This document shows positions 11,771-22,526 of a stretch of 64,000 nucleotides of DNA, piece after piece; the first letter of the stretch is position 1, and each line of letters starts with the position of its first letter. This DNA comes from Ixodes scapularis (taxonomy: Eukaryota; Arthropoda; Arachnida; Ixodida; Ixodidae), in assembly GCF_016920785.2 (NCBI RefSeq), contig NW_024609880.1, forward strand, positions 63,613,830 through 63,677,829, read 5' to 3'. Both the position numbers and the translations under genes were made by a program. The notes under the pieces are model-generated. The model was not told where the DNA came from. It did not search any database and saw only the letters and a list, made by a program, of their open reading frames with translations.

Positions 11771-13062
11771 ACAGTTCTGAAGACTTTGATAAACGTCCTT
11801 TTGTTGCAATAGCTTGCATTTGGTCGCAGTGGTTTTTTTTTTTTTTTTTTTTTTTCAAGTGGCAAGCAGGCGTTTGCTCAAATGACGTATATGAAATGAC
11901 CTGCTCTATAAGAATGCATCAACACACACTATTAAATTTATATGCTCAGAGGTGTGTTCGTCTTTGTAATTAACAAGTTAGAGACAATTATTTTTCACGA
12001 GTGTTTTATTTATTTTCTGTAGCTGGGCCCGTTTTGTACTCATTAATGTCCGTGTGCCATGATGCTATCATCATGTGTGTATGGTTCTAAATATCCTCTT
12101 TGCAATGCCTACAAAAGCCAAAATGACGTCAGTCAACCCCAGCTCACGCATTTGACACGAAAACTGCGTCACTCGGCCGTATGCGCTCGCCAGCAATCAA
12201 TTCGTCGATGAATATTTGAATTCGCTTTCGTGGCCAATGAGTGCACATGAGTGCACTTGCGAATGACAAGTTTTATGGTGTGCTTAAAAAGCACAGTGGA
12301 AGCTTGGGGTCATCCCACCGGTGCCCTAGCATGTCACGACCGCGTGATTCCAGTGTTGTCTTTTGAGTTGAGGATTAAAGCTAAGGAAGAAAAAGTTAAA
12401 GAATCATTTCATGGCCCCTTTAACACTGGTATACGTGCTACACCAGATAAAAATATTGACATTTTGCATGCCGGTAAACTTCCGGACGACCACTTGGCCT
12501 GTCGGCAAGAACACCTCATATCCGGCGTCGGTCTCTTTTGATGGCGTTAACAATCAATCCTCTGTAGACCACCGTGCTGTCCTTCTTGGTTTAACCCCGT
12601 CGACTGTTCATCGCCCAAAACGAGGGTGATACCGTCGTCGACGTCGCTTCCGCCAGTCGGTGAGATAATCTCATCTTGAATGAATGATTGGGTCTTGAAG
12701 AGCTATGGTGCTAAGCATACATTCTCTTACTGTGGGGCAGTCGAGCAGCAGTCATGTCCCAAGGGAATCGTCCTGTCGTGAGCGGCGTAATCGGATTTTG
12801 TTCCATAGGAGCGAAGTCCGAAAGTGCAAGGACGGTACGTTCGCCCCACGAAGCCGCCGCCATCCCGGCGGCGCGGAAAACCACTTGCCTTGTCCGTGAA
12901 CGCTGCAAATCGTCTCATTTCACAAAAGAAACAGACAGCGCTCCTCCAGAGACCCGTGCCGTACCGCCATGCAAAGCCTATTTTAGGTCTTTTACCACTT
13001 TTCAATTAACGAATGGAGATATCAACTAGATAAAGGTTGCCGTTGGGCGTCGCTAGCAGTAC

Positions 13063-13202
13063 GGTTACCATCACTGATCTCTATGACAATTGCTGGATCG
13101 CGCTTCCCCGCTTGTTCGCTGCAGCGCAACTGAAGCCACCGGGCTTCACTTGCGGGAGCGGCAAGCGCGATCCAGCAATTGTCATTGAGATCAGTGGTTA
13201 CC
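13063..13202. repeat. foldback repeat (inverted arms about 44 bp)
   Basis: The left arm 13063-13106 and the right arm 13158-13202 are near-perfect inverted copies, with the shared core CAATTGCTGGATCGCGCTT and outer end GGTTACC. The spacer of about 50 bases is GC-rich. It looks like a small MITE, but no flanking duplication is clear. Confidence 0.65.
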
Positions 13203-14811
13203 ATAGAAACCTCCCAGGCCCAAAATGGAGATCACTATAGGCGCTTCTGACGTCGTGTATCTAGATAATTTTGCGTCGTGTGGCTACTCTGGCAGCTACG
13301 CTGCCATATAGAGTGGCTCTAGCGACAGTGAGTGGAAGCCTGGAATAATAAATAAAAACGTGCTCTCCTGACGCAATAGGCGCAGTGGCTGGGGGTAGTA
13401 CTGCCGGCTGACTCCACTGTCATTAAAGTAACGGAACAAAGATTCGCTAGTTGTCCATTTACTGAAATAAAGCAACAGAGCTCTAAATACGCGAACCACT
13501 TCACAGCGGCAGCTACGAGCGAGCCTTCGATGTTCGGGTATAGCCCAAAGATAAAGAACGGATACCTCCCGGTTTGTCGTATGCAGCTAGCGAAGTCGGG
13601 CGGGTGCCCTGTCTCTCGTTTTACCCAGCCAAACCTGCTGAACTTCCCGATTGTGTGGAGAGGACGCTGCGGTGGCACAAAATGGCCCCGCCCTTAGAGC
13701 ACTAAATGGAATGGTCTAAAACAACGTTACTAAAACGCTCAGTTGGGAAACTCGCCGTCGAAACCTGGGCCGCTGGCGTCCACCAAAACCGAGCTAAATA
13801 CGACAACAGCGCCACTCTTTATCATCTGTCTGTACTCTGCAGGTCACCTTGCGATTTTAGAAAGCATGTTTTTGCGTAAAAACAAACGGAAAAGACTCTT
13901 TTTGTATGGAATTTACTGGAGTTTAGTACAAAATGATGGGCACGTGATGTTTTTAAAATCTTTAGTTTCCAGGGTTCTGCGGCACAATTAATATTGTTTT
14001 TATACAACCACGCCTCAGCGGTGCTTTCAGGTAGCGCGTCCCGACCTAGGTGCATTTTAACTTCGGTAGTAATCGCGGCGCGTTTGCTCGGGAGACGGGG
14101 GTGGCACCCCTGTAACCTCTTCCGTTGTATCTGTTTCGGCGCCACAATGGCCGATTAAAGCCATAATATGAGTCATGTGCAGTTCCTCGAGTGGCCGCTG
14201 CGGGAGAAATGGCGGCGTTGTGTTCGCCATTAGCTCGGTTGTTGAGGACAGATCGGGGCCACTTTATCAGAGCAGTCTCTATGACAGTTTCCCAACTGAG
14301 TGTTTTAGTAACGTTGGTCTAAACCAAGCAGCGCAAAAAACGCATCGCCACGACCACTCGTGGCCTTTGTGCGTTTAGCAAACACCATAATAAACCAATC
14401 CCGCAAAAAAAAGATATGAGCAGGATTGCGTTGCATTCACTGTGGGTGACTGGTTTAAGTCGGTGATAGCGACCTTTGCAAAACAACGGGCTCGGTGACG
14501 ATGTCCTTTTTGACGCTGCCTGGTCGGCTCCATCGGGCCTTTAAAAAAAAAAAAAAATCGCCTTCTGCGCGCTATCATCTTTGTCTGCTGGGCTGTGAAA
14601 CACCTTCTGAGCCTGTCCTGTTGCTCCGCTGTGCGGTATGTGAGACGCTACGCATGCGTCCACAGCTCAGTGACTCAGCATTTTTCACCCGGGATGATAA
14701 GCGATGCAAAGGTCAAAACGAAAGCGTCGACCGCCTTCGAGTCTCTGTCCGCATCGCCTTTTCGCCCGTTGTCCTTCTTGTATCGGAATATACCGACACG
14801 AGGTGCATGTA

Positions 14812-15254
14812 CAGGGTGTCACAAAAGAAAATTTACACGGTCTTTTTTACGGCAAAAAGAAACTAGGCATCGCCGAACGCTCATTCTCCGCCCAAAGGTA
14901 GAGCTAGAGGTCACAACCAGGTGCCAAAGTTTCAGCCCGATCCGATAACTTAATCAAAAGTTATAAGTGATTTTCTGAAAAGTTCAATGGGAAAATGGAG
15001 CCCATTTTTGCCTGTTTTCGGTTTCTGGTGCCATAGAGCCCCATGTGTTCGAAAACTCCGTCGGCCGCCATTTTCCCATTGAAATTTTCAGATAATCACT
15101 TATAACTTTTGATTAAGCTATCGGATCGGGTTGAAACTTTGGCATCTGGTTGTGACCTCTAGAGCTACCTTTGGGCGGAGTATGAGCGTTCGACGATGCC
15201 TAGTTTATTTTTGCGGTAAAAAAGACTGTGTAAATTTTCTTTCGTGACACCCTG
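14812..15254. mobile_element. mariner-type foldback MITE (443 bp)
   Basis: The element begins CAGGGTGTCAC and ends in the complement, and is flanked on both sides by TA (14810-14811 and 15255-15256). That is the target and terminus type of Tc1/mariner elements. The arms are about 190 bp each, with only scattered mismatches, and are separated by about 60 bases, so nearly the whole unit is one long hairpin. It has no transposase. It lies downstream of the host-like exon at 15746-16068 on that gene's strand, so it could sit in its intron. Confidence 0.85.
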
Positions 15255-15440
15255 TACAGTCGGGGACAAAAGTCCCCAGGACGTGCGAGCTGCGACTGAA
15301 ACACATTGCTCTGCCATCTGCCAGCGGGTCGCCTGGTTTCGAGATAACAGAAAAGCGCATGCGCATCCTTCTGTGCCTGCCAACGTGTGCGCTTTCACGC
15401 TCTTCGGTGGCGCAGCGCCTAACTCGGAATCGGGCACGTG

Positions 15441-15648
15441 GTACCGCCTCGGAGATAGCGCTTACTGACATGGCACCTATAAAGCAAGAAGTCACGGCAG
15501 CTCAACTGAGCGATAAGCTGAACTGGTTATAAAGCAAGGTGCGCTCACACGGCGAAATGCGGCGCAACGCCGCGGGCGGTATCTCCAGTTTCGGAATGTG
15601 TAGCAGACGCTCATCAGCCGCCAGCGCTATCTCTGAGGCGGTACCATG
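15441..15648. repeat. inverted repeat around 23-bp arms
   Basis: TGGTACCGCCTCGGAGATAG at about 15440 and its complement at about 15628-15648 (CTATCTCTGAGGCGGTACCA) form an inverted pair with one or two mismatches. The roughly 160-base spacer is GC-rich. It may be a small element next to the mariner-type MITE. No target duplication was identified. Confidence 0.5.
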
Positions 15649-15745
15649 CGTCGCAGTCAGCGGCACCACATGGGACGCGACGTCAGAAAAGTGCCATCAC
15701 CTCCTATTCTCAACGTTGACCTGCACGTGGTACGCGGAGCCTCAC

Positions 15746-16068
15746 CTGTAAGCGAAAACGCACTCGAAAGACGGGAAGAACCTCCGCCGGGCACTGTAGC
15801 CGTGACCCGATGCGTTGGCGACGCCCACAAAGCGAACCAGCGCCGGCCTGGTCCTGTCGTCCAGGTATGCCGTGCACACGTACAGGTCCTGGTGGGTCCT
15901 CTTCCAGGCAGACCCGTTGCCCAGCCTGGACCGGATGTCACCGGCCATCTTGAGTTCTCCCGAAGACAGCCGCCCATGCTTAAACTCTTCCGAGGCATCG
16001 CTGGCAACGTACTCCTGGAGGCAGTAGTACCCGAGCACCAGCAGGATCCCCACCAGCGTCGGGTGCAT
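15746..16068 (-). CDS. probable first coding exon of a host protein, possibly GT92-type glycosyltransferase
   Basis: The minus-strand frame starts with an ATG at 16068 and encodes a short hydrophobic N-terminal segment (residues about 5-17, TLVGILLVLGYYC), then a polar stem, then DLYVCTAYLDDR and VRFVGVAN, and ends in FECVFAY. The exon ends at 15746 in CAG followed directly by GTGAGG, a good splice donor, with a split codon in phase 2; without splicing a stop follows at once. The hydrophobic start suggests a type II membrane or secreted protein. The AYLDDR...VR pattern recalls the start of glycosyltransferase family 92 (DUF23) catalytic domains, but this is a tentative match. Later exons were not found within the window; the intron would run toward lower coordinates, where MITEs lie. 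Confidence 0.5.
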
Positions 16069-17331
16069 CAGAAGCTGCGGAGATCACCGGCACGTTACCC
16101 ACGATGACTTCCGCGTTGTGGACTTCCTCCAGCAGTAGCTGTCACTCAGACTCTTCGTACAGAGCCAGTGAGTCTTTTCGACTTGGCACACATGTGTAGA
16201 AGACCACGGTATTCCTTTCTTGTAACCTTGTCCGATTCATCCCTCTCTCCAGCTGAGGTGGAGGCTAGGCTTCACACGGATGAGCTCCTACCTTTCTGAC
16301 GTGTTCCCGCTGTAGGAGAACACGAGCGTGCAGTAAACCCGCCCTTCTATCTGATGCGTGTTTGCCACTAAAAAAATTAAAAAAAAAGAACGAATAGGCC
16401 AGACGCCAACGCATCCGAAGCTTTATTCAGCACGCTTTTCATAGAATCTAGCTCGCGTGCTGGGCGCCAACTGTGGCTTCGGCAATAAAGCCGACGTATG
16501 TGTACATCACACAAAAACCGTCGCACTTACGAGAGGTGCAACGGTTGTTTTTTCGCAGTTCGAGTAATTCGGTCTCGCGACCATAGTTTGCCGGGCATAA
16601 TTTTATTAGGAGCACTTATTTTTTCAGGCGTTAGAGATGGGATTGTTCGTGATCGAAAACAAAATCGTAGAGGAAACAGCTGAATGTTTTTATCTCAGCT
16701 CGTGTACGCCTATGAGCAGGGCAACTTTGGAGAATTTTATGTTTTCAAGAATTTCTCTCGCTTGCCGGTGGTCGCATGTATTTCATTGCTCGCCATTTCT
16801 TCACTGATTTTGTGTGTTGTAAAATTATTAAGGTGGATATTTTTAACGTCAATTAGTTTAAATATTTGTTATATATTAATACGTTTTTTACTATTTCGAT
16901 CAAAGTTTGAGCTCTTACGTACGCACCTATTGTTGTTGTTGTTGTTGTTGTTGATATTTTATTTGCATCAAATACAGAGTACATGATACTGGAGGCTTGC
17001 GGAAAAAGCGGTCACAAGACCAGCTTGACAAAGCCACAGGCCCCCACATTGGCATTTGCAGCATTATAAAAAGAAAATTATCAACATACCATACAGATTA
17101 CAGCATTAACAGAAAAAGCAAGATAAACAGAATAAAGAGAAGCAACAATGGACACACTCAAATTACGTAACAACCACGCAATTGTAGGATATTTTGAAAG
17201 GCACTATCAAGGAAAAAAATAAAAAATTTCCATTATTTTTATTCCCGATATCATCTCCAACAAGCTAAGAATTTTATGTTTTTGCTGAGTCTAAATTTAA
17301 TATTATATGTATAAGAGACAGAGAGCACTAA
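16069..17331. other. spacer with a TTG microsatellite and a likely LINE tail
   Basis: There is no supported gene. About 16929-16953 is a TTG trinucleotide run. Directly after it, 16955-17040 read on the minus strand looks like a retrotransposon 3' end: GCCTGTGGCTTTGTCAAGCTGG..., ATAAAATATC, then a CAA tail. The rest is AT-rich. Confidence 0.45.
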
Positions 17332-17693
17332 GGCCCGTTCACTGTCTTGCGACCTCTTAGAAATGGATGCCTTGAAACCTCTTACAACGAGAGGACATAC
17401 TGGCGCCATCTATTGGGTAGCAGTGTAAACTTGGGGTCCGGCACATTTTCTATTTCTCTCGCGCGTTATCCTTTCTTTCTTGGCTCGAAAAACTTTTCTC
17501 AACGTTATAAACGAGCCTTCCTTATAGGTATAACGCACATTTGATTTCGGAAATCCCGCTAAACCTTCGCTCTTGTGAAATGGAGTTCCTGGGTCAGAAT
17601 GCCAGTGTGTTCCCTCGTCCTAAGAAAATTTAAAAGGTTTCAACAGGTTTCGTCTCTGTCGGTCGTACTCGGTTGCGAAAGTGTGAACGGGCC
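17332..17693. mobile_element. MITE with GGCCCGTTCAC ends
   Basis: The left end GGCCCGTTCAC is matched by GTGAACGGGCC at the right end, and the similarity continues inward (TTGCGACC against GGTTGCGAA). Length is about 362 bp. The left flank is TAA; the right flank is TTT, so a Harbinger-like 3-bp target is possible but unproven. There is no coding capacity. Confidence 0.6.
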
Positions 17694-18287
17694 TTTGCAA
17701 ACACTTGAATAAACAACTGTTTAAAACAAATCTAGCGAATTCGGGATCGATTGTTTCAAACAGCACAGTTTTATTTGGCTCATTTTTAGATTCTGCAAGG
17801 TGTTGCAGTGGCTTATCACAAACCACTTCCAGATAGTTTAAAATTTTTTATGCATCGCCACTACTAGAAAATAATTTTTTATGCTCGTGTCGGTATTATA
17901 GGTCTCTTGTAAAACGTCACCCTGCTAAGAATGATAACCTATAGCTTTTCTTTTTCTTATTCACTAGCCGGCATGTCAGTTCGTATCGGCGTAATTAACC
18001 ATGTCGAAGCCATAATACCGACCAGTAGTGTGCTTGCGCTAGGATGCAAACACGAACGTACAACTGAGGAAATTCAAACTTCAATAGGCAAAAATGTAAA
18101 ATAATATCTCCTGATAAATCACTGGAATCTTCTCAGTTCCCGTTCGTCCGAGCATCGGAACGTAAGTGCACTACTGGCCAGCATTATGACCTCGATATGG
18201 CCGATTACACTAGCATGACTAGTGGGCGAAGAACCGATATGCCAGCTGTTGGATAGAAATCGTAAAGGTATTAATCATGGGGTAAGT
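17694..18287. other. noncoding spacer
   Basis: AT-rich spacer between the MITE ending at 17693 and the minisatellite-bearing element. I see no gene or clear repeat in it. Confidence 0.5.
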
Positions 18288-18740
18288 ATTTTAGAGCGCA
18301 GCTCTTAGGCGCCCTTTTCCGGCTTGAGCGGCATCGCCGTCGGCGTAACCGCGCGGTGCATTATGGGAAAATTTCCCCACTAAATTTAGCGGAAAATATT
18401 CCCCGCTAAATTTAGCGGAAATCTTTCCCCACTAATTTTAGCGGAAATATTTTCCCGCTAAATTTTGCGGAAAATATTCCCCGCTAAATTTAGCGGAAAA
18501 ATTTCCCCGCTAAATTTAGCGGCAAAAATTTCCCCGTTAAACTTAGCGGAAAATTTTCCCCTCTAAAATTAGCGGAAAAAATTCCCCGTTAAATTTAGCG
18601 GAAAATTTTCCCCTAAATGGGAGGCGAGCAGGAGAGAAGGAGGGGCATAGCCTCCTCTCCGTACCTACCCCTCCTCCTCCTCAAGAGCTGCGCTCTAATT
18701 CGGCGTTACCGGGGATTGTAAACGTCTTTCATTTTTATCC
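18288..18740 (+). mobile_element. inverted-repeat element carrying a 26-bp palindromic minisatellite, copy 1
   Basis: Near the left edge is TTAGAGCGCAGCTCTTAGG (from about 18291), and near the right edge is its inverted partner CTCAAGAGCTGCGCTCTAA (about 18680-18698). Between them, 18366-18614 holds about 9.5 copies of a 26-bp unit close to CCCCGCTAAATTTAGCGG plus AAAATTTT. Homology with the copies at 30656-30850 and 56850-57086 continues outside the inverted repeat through GGCGTTAC and into a T-rich stretch, so the true ends may lie further out. It has no coding capacity and the superfamily is unknown. Confidence 0.7.
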
Positions 18741-18779
18741 CAAAATATATTATTATTTCGGTATTTTTTTAATTTTTTT

Positions 18780-21130
18780 ATTTCGGCTCGGTGGATATTC
18801 CTATCCCAAACCTGGCAAGAAAGCAGATCGCCTCTCTCACCGTCGTCCGGTCTCCCTCACGTCGACTGTGTGCAAACTGGAGGAGCGTATGGCCACCACG
18901 CGCATTGCTACGATCTAGAGAATGACGACTACTTTCACCCGTCCCAAACGGGTTTTCGATCACAAATCGGGACCCACGATAGTCTCTCCCTCCATGAAGA
19001 GAACATCTCAACCGGCAACGGAGGAGGGAGGCGTACAAACCCGGACTTTCTGTTGGCAGTGAGTCGACCTGAGGAAAGAGGAGAGCGAAGTTGGGACGCG
19101 GGCCGTTAACTTCGTAAAGGGTTTTCTCGAGAACCGCACCTTCGAAATTCAAAGGTGCTGTTTCGTACGGACCATGGTCCCTGCTGGACCATGGTCCCTG
19201 CTGGAACATGCTCCGTGGTCCAGGACAAACCGCGAAGACAAAATCTTCAACAACACGCTTGGCACGTTTTACAGGGATAGCGACGCTGTCCCCGCTACTT
19301 TTCAACATACATATTTGTGTCCCGGTTGGCCAGACAGCTGGACACGATCGAGGGCCTGTGGTGCTCTACGCGGTTGACATCACGCTGTGGACCACACACT
19401 ATACCCACGACGTCTACCCCCAGCGTATAGCATCCCCCAAGCCACATTTGACGCCATAGCGGACTTCCTCCCAGCACGAGCATGCAAGCCTCACCGAAGA
19501 AAACTCAATTCCTTATTTTGCACGGTAGTGCGGAGACGGAGGAGCACGTCAGCCTAACGTTTGCCGGCCAACCACTGCATCGACAGGAGACTAAGTAACT
19601 TCGCACCCTGGGCATCCCTATCAGGGGTAAACGGAATGCAGAGAGCTGGTGGTCAGCTCTCAAACCCTTGGCGGAAGATCCCCGCATCAGCCACCGTATG
19701 GGAGACGCGGGCACCTTCTCGCCGGGCGAATCGTGCAAACAGTTCTCGTCTCCCGGATAACATATCAGCCCCATTAATCACCATCTCAGAGAGCGTTAGA
19801 ATAAACTATTGGATACTTTATAATGAAACCCTTTGAGTCATTACTGGACTCCCGACACACACCAAAATAGAAGAACTCCGCAGGCCTGCCTGCCTACCAC
19901 GAGCAAACCATAGCTCAACAAGAGAAAAGCCACCGTCTTCGCCGCCAATACACACAAACCGGACGCAAACTAATCCAGTACGCGGAAATTAATATCGATT
20001 ACCAGGGCGTTTTGATTCCACTAAACGCACCATAGCACGAATTCATCGTCACGGAACTGAAACCGCCCCCAATTCGCGCAAACGAAGACGCCGACACAGA
20101 AGACGACACCTGGTACGATCCTAACATTGTGAGGTCGCAGTCGCGGTAACGAAATACACCAACGCAACGAGACAAACAGCACCCACAGGTATGATTGCTC
20201 TCGCCGCCGTTGCGTTCCATCGTACGGACACGGGAACCACCTTTGTGGAAAGTATAGATGCAACGATGTGGGATACACACGCGCTGGAACTCGAAGTCAT
20301 GCGTCCAGCGGTTCAATAGCTAGTTAATGGGCGCAGCAAAAAGGTGCGGCTTTACACAGACAGCCAAGAAGTCATAGACACCCTCAACGGCTCCCTCCTT
20401 GTCGTCGGCCATCAAGCACACGCGCCAACGGCTCCTGACCGAAAATGACGTTCACGCCACGATTGCATGGACTTTGGGACAGATGGATGGCAACGCGGGT
20501 AACGAGCGCGCCCACGCCTCCGCGAAACTTGGGTGAGCTTGCACCTGGGATGCCAGACTCAACCCCACGAAGCACCCGGGTGCTACTCGACCCACTCGAG
20601 GAGTGGGTAGAGCCCAATCCAAGTCCCTCACTAGAGCCCAGATACCATCGTTGGAACACCACCTTCCACTGGCGTGCCAAGTTCTCATCCATAAATTGCG
20701 GACTTGTACCGACTCCCAACGTGTTATCCCGATAGAGAAACTACAGGCCGCACGGAGGTCACCCCACAGTATCGGACACCCAACCACATGAACGCAGTAA
20801 CGAATGAACCGGGGAGACACATCCCTTGCCCGGATTGTAAAATGACGCAACCACCATTCCCAAATTACGCACTTGATATAAGAATGTGTTGCACACGAGC
20901 CGCACCGACAGCGATTCCGTCGCGAGCTGTGTTACCCCAACGCACACGAACCAGGCGAGGCCAACTTTGCTTGGTCTTCTAGACTCCGCCAGACAGACCG
21001 GCATCATTCATCGCGTCTGAAGCCTACAGCCTGAAGACGACCCGAGTTTGAGCACCTTCCCGCTCCCTCGTCTCCCTTTCCCCAATTAGGTCTGAAAGCC
21101 CGCCCTCCTGAAATAAATGCTTATTCATGC
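18780..21130 (+). pseudogene. heavily decayed LINE ORF2 (RT, RNase H) with 3' end
   Basis: Scattered frames on the plus strand line up with a non-LTR retrotransposon of the RNase H-bearing kind. About 18800-18900 is an RT finger segment (PSRRLCANWRSVW-like, from a VSLTS..CK..E motif). About 19290-19410 is the palm (LLFNIHI...AVDITLWT, the decayed YADD box). About 19590-19660 is a thumb-like part (RTLGIPIRGKRNAESWW). About 20190-20540 is RNase H, ending in GNERAHASAKLG. 20810-20890 is a C-terminal cysteine segment (CPDCKMTQ). A polyadenylation signal AATAAA at 21112 and a short A-rich end follow. Stops and frameshifts are many, so the copy is old. The RNase H end has AH where AD is usual, as in the element at 26670. 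Confidence 0.75.
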
Positions 21131-21550
21131 ATCATCACACCGCAGTACGATCTACATCACGATTTAAATCGTCTCAAGTTTTATTCTCAACCCTGGCTGG
21201 AATCAAATAGCGTCGCGTCATTCATGGCCCTAACACGAAATCAACACTCCAAATACCGCCCCTTTGCAGCGCTGAGGCTGTACGGAGCGCAAGTTCGTCT
21301 CCGTCTTGCGCAGGGGTTGCGGTGACGTAAAAACACCGAGCTCTGGTTGGCTCTGATTGGAAAGATTGTGGGTAGACCTCAATGTTCTCTGCCTTCAGGT
21401 CTACCCACAATCTTTCCAATCGAGCCAATCAAAGCTCGGCGTTCTGACGTCACCACATACCCTGCACAAGAAGCAGACAAACTTCCGCTCCGCATAGGAA
21501 TGACTGTGCGCTATTCGATTCAAAGTAGTATCTCTTAGTCATTTGCTATT
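21131..21550. repeat. foldback repeat with perfect 24-bp hairpin arms
   Basis: 21356-21379 and 21397-21420 are perfect inverted copies (core AAAGATTGTGGGTAGACCT) around a 17-base loop. A weaker inverted relation extends outward: 21287-21355 matches 21421-21510 through GACGTCACC, AGCTC.GCGTTC and GCGCAGGGG-type words. The outer right arm is also found near 380-475. This is a dispersed foldback element. Confidence 0.75.
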
Positions 21551-22365
21551 TTATCAGAACGTATACGGTGAGCAGTGTCCTCAAATGCGTATTTGGCGCG
21601 TCAAAACGCAAAGATGGGCACGCCAATCAAAAGGAAAGAACGCGTAGAACGCGCGATGACGAAGCAGAAAAGCTCGCGCCGCAATTGGCTGAGGTCGGGG
21701 GTAAACAAAACGCACGTGGACGGGTTTGGGGTGTAAACAAGCGCATGAGGTGCGCAAGGAGCGGACGAACTTGCACGCCGGATACACTATTTCAAACGTA
21801 AATAGCCTAGTTTCTTTTTTCTGAGAACCCAGCCCTAATTGTAGAGGAAGGGAATTGTAGGGGTGGGCTTATTTCAGTGCGCTGTTCACAGCGCATGCTC
21901 TGAACGGGCTCACACTTACACATGGCCAAGGTTCTAAGATTACGCAGGTTGTAGAACTTCCGCTGAGCGGGGTACCCTTGTTCACTCCCTTCAGTCCGCC
22001 TCCCGCGCAATCTAGATTTTTGTTTCAAAACTGTGTGTTCTATAAGGAGTATTCACTGGGCGCCATATTTGTGGGTGCTGTCTAGAGCGCACGCTCAGAA
22101 CGAGCCCATATTAATAGGCTACTAGACCGGCAATACTGATGGTGTGGAATGCACGTTGCAAAAGAACCGTGGAAGCTCGCCATCAGCACGCGCTCAGCAG
22201 CCGCGCACACAACTATGGCCGCCAGTGGATACTTCGTATAGAGTACGGTGAAACGCCAACTAGACGCTGTGCTTCGAAACGTATGTATTTCACAGAATAC
22301 ACTGCAGTCACAATAGCAGCCGTTTTTCCCTCAAAACGATGGCGCGTCGGACGACGGGAGGCGAG

Positions 22366-22418
<53 letters not shown>

Positions 22419-22526
22419 AGGGAAGCAGCGTCTATGGGCTGTTTCCAAGGCGCTGCGCAGGACAAGCTAAAAAGGCATTCCCCATCGCCCTCTGCTTTCG
22501 CCAACTTGAGTCAACCTTCTACGTCT
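21551..22526. other. noncoding stretch with a long poly-G run
   Basis: No gene is supported. 22369-22417 is an almost uninterrupted run of about 48 G, which may reflect either a real homopolymer or an assembly artefact. About 21740-21790 resembles the GCAGACGAACTTGC-containing repeat family of 380-475. Confidence 0.55.

Larger units (their letters stand above)
10207..14809. other. noncoding stretch with scattered repeats
   Basis: I find no supported gene in these 4.6 kb. A segment at about 10935-10985 (GGCAGCGTAGCTGCCAGAGTAGC) recurs inverted at about 13281-13330. GC-rich frames on both strands at 12711-13029 have no recognisable domain and overlap one another. Poly-A and poly-T runs lie near 10821 and 11833. 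Two further structures are listed separately (11395-11770 and 13063-13202). Confidence 0.5.

Noticed and set aside
12711..13029. Overlapping GC-rich frames on both strands, one starting MAAASWGERT
   Set aside because: No recognisable domain and no convincing splice sites; frames on both strands of a GC-rich patch are expected by chance.
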